6,238 nucleotides of DNA from an uncultured Collinsella sp. GTDB lineage: Bacteria; Actinomycetota; Coriobacteriia; Coriobacteriales; Coriobacteriaceae. The stretch covers positions 1-6,238 of the forward strand of contig URZN01000077.1 in assembly GCA_900552345.1 (NCBI GenBank). Direction: 5' to 3'. The notes below the pieces were generated by a model that saw only the letters and a list, made by a program, of their open reading frames with translations, was not told the DNA's origin and did no database searches. Every line of letters begins with the position of its first letter. Positions within the stretch are counted from its first letter, which is position 1. Below are positions 5,608 through 6,238 of the stretch, in pieces. Made by a program: the position numbers and the translations under genes.

Positions 5608-5613
5608 ATTGTA
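5608..5613 (-). promoter_or_regulatory. Candidate -10 box of ilvE
   Basis: TACAAT on the minus strand (5613-5608) matches five of six consensus positions. The -35 region 17 bases upstream is only T-rich (TTTTAT). If used, it gives a leader of about 147 nt before the ilvE start. That leader shows no leader peptide rich in Leu/Ile/Val codons and no T-box-like motif that I can recognise. An AT-rich patch at 5635-5670 with a CTTTA/TAAAG dyad (5644-5659) lies just upstream and might be a regulator site. Confidence 0.35.
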
Positions 5614-5683
5614 CTCCGCACGCGCGTCGGATAAAACGTTTTTCTTTAACTAACTAAAGTATTTTCATTTGACCGAAGCAAAG

Positions 5684-5713
5684 AGGCCCGCCACCACAAG
5701 CGGTGACGGGCCT
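5684..5713 (-). terminator. Probable terminator of the DedA-family gene
   Basis: AGGCCCG (5684-5690) pairs with CGGGCCT (5707-5713), and the stem continues with CACC/GGTG across a short loop. On the minus strand it comes about 30 bases after the stop codon of the membrane protein gene and is followed by CTTTGCTT, a weak T-rich tail. On the plus strand no T run follows. Confidence 0.65.
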
Positions 5714-5742
5714 TGACTGCACGGTTTGCGCGCTGGCTCGAG

Positions 5743-6238
5743 CTACGCGTTCTTTTTGCCCAGCTTGGCCTTAACCAGACCGACCACGGTCGGGATGATC
5801 GACACGGCAACGATGCCGATAATCAGCAGCTCAAAGTGCTCCTGCACAAAGGGAATGCCGCCAAAGAAGTAGCCCAGCAGCGTAAAGACCGTCGACCAGG
5901 TAATGCCGCCCAGCACGTTAAAGACGACAAAGTTGCGCCAGTGCATGCCGCCCATGCCAGCGATAAAGGGCACAAAGGTGCGGATAAACGGGAAGAAGCG
6001 ACCCAGGAAGATGGCCAGGTGACCCCACTTGTCCAAGAAGTCCTCGGACTTTTTGATGCGCTCGGGCGTCATGGCCTTGACCTTGCCCGAAGCGATGATC
6101 TTGCGGCCAAAGAAGTGACCGATCATAAAATTGCACTGATCGCCCAAAATGGCAGCGGCCCATGCGGTAGCCAGAAGCGCCACGATGTTAAAGCCGCCAT
6201 TGTGGGCAAAGAAACCCGAGGCGAACAGCAGTGAATCG
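5743..6238 (-). CDS. DedA family (SNARE-associated/VTT domain) membrane protein, 5' end cut by the window
   Basis: The visible C-terminal 164 aa run to TAG at 5743-5745; the frame is open to the window edge, so the N terminus is missing. DedA proteins are multi-pass inner-membrane proteins; several are linked to proton-dependent homeostasis and to undecaprenyl phosphate or phospholipid translocation. Visible family elements are a hydrophobic segment (about 16-31) leading into GDQCNFMIGHFFGRK (32-46), FLDKWGHLAIFLGRFFPFIRTFVPFIAGMGGM (67-98) with the conserved Gly-Arg-Phe-Pro-Arg pattern (GRFFPFIR) and PFIAGMGGM, then FNVLGGITWSTVFTLLGYFFG (106-126). A last transmembrane segment (135-154) and a Lys-rich tail end the protein. 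A GTG at 6183 could be mistaken for the start, but the family similarity continues upstream of it (DSLLFASGFFAHNGG). A substrate cannot be assigned. Confidence 0.92.
   Translation of the reverse strand, partial: DSLLFASGFFAHNGGFNIVALLATAWAAAILGDQCNFMIGHFFGRKIIASGKVKAMTPERIKKSEDFLDKWGHLAIFLGRFFPFIRTFVPFIAGMGGMHWRNFVVFNVLGGITWSTVFTLLGYFFGGIPFVQEHFELLIIGIVAVSIIPTVVGLVKAKLGKKNA

Noticed and set aside
5713..6234. Plus-strand open frame opposite the DedA-family gene
   Set aside because: Antisense shadow of a recognised membrane protein gene.

Overview
The window is a GC-rich bacterial chromosome segment, most likely from a Coriobacteriia actinobacterium of the Collinsella type. That placement is inferred from base composition, gene style and hairpin-rich intergenic DNA, and was not checked by any search. 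All genes look like housekeeping or ordinary accessory genes. No CRISPR array, transposase, phage gene or toxin-antitoxin pair is visible.

Left part (1-653): a short 4.5S-type signal recognition particle RNA (ffs) lies on the minus strand with a recognisable promoter. It is followed by about 400 bases without a credible gene, filled by three successive inverted repeats at 258-339, 373-504 and 570-638.

Middle (654-3176): a minus-strand gene encodes a protein of about 593 residues that joins a complete TadA tRNA adenosine deaminase to a complete glycerate kinase. This fusion is the most unusual coding feature here. Divergent from it is a tRNA-Ser(UGA) gene. Its 3' end lies 3 bases from the stop codon of a convergent TetR-family regulator.

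Centre right (3177-4401): the TetR gene is divergent from lemA. The shared intergenic DNA holds a promoter-like sequence overlapped by an inverted repeat that could be the TetR operator. lemA stands alone and ends at a textbook terminator. The 390 bases after it hold a 211-base segment bounded by 25-base inverted repeats (MITE-like) and a 22-bp perfect foldback that probably terminates ilvE transcription from the other side.

Right part (4402-6238): ilvE (branched-chain aminotransferase) on the minus strand with a leader of about 150 nt, then a DedA-family membrane protein gene on the minus strand, cut by the window edge, with its own terminator hairpin.

The genes are mostly single transcription units with their own signals rather than one pathway. 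The possible functional links are TetR with lemA (divergent, shared operator), and TadA with the neighbouring tRNA gene (both concern translation, though TadA acts on tRNA-Arg, not on this tRNA-Ser).
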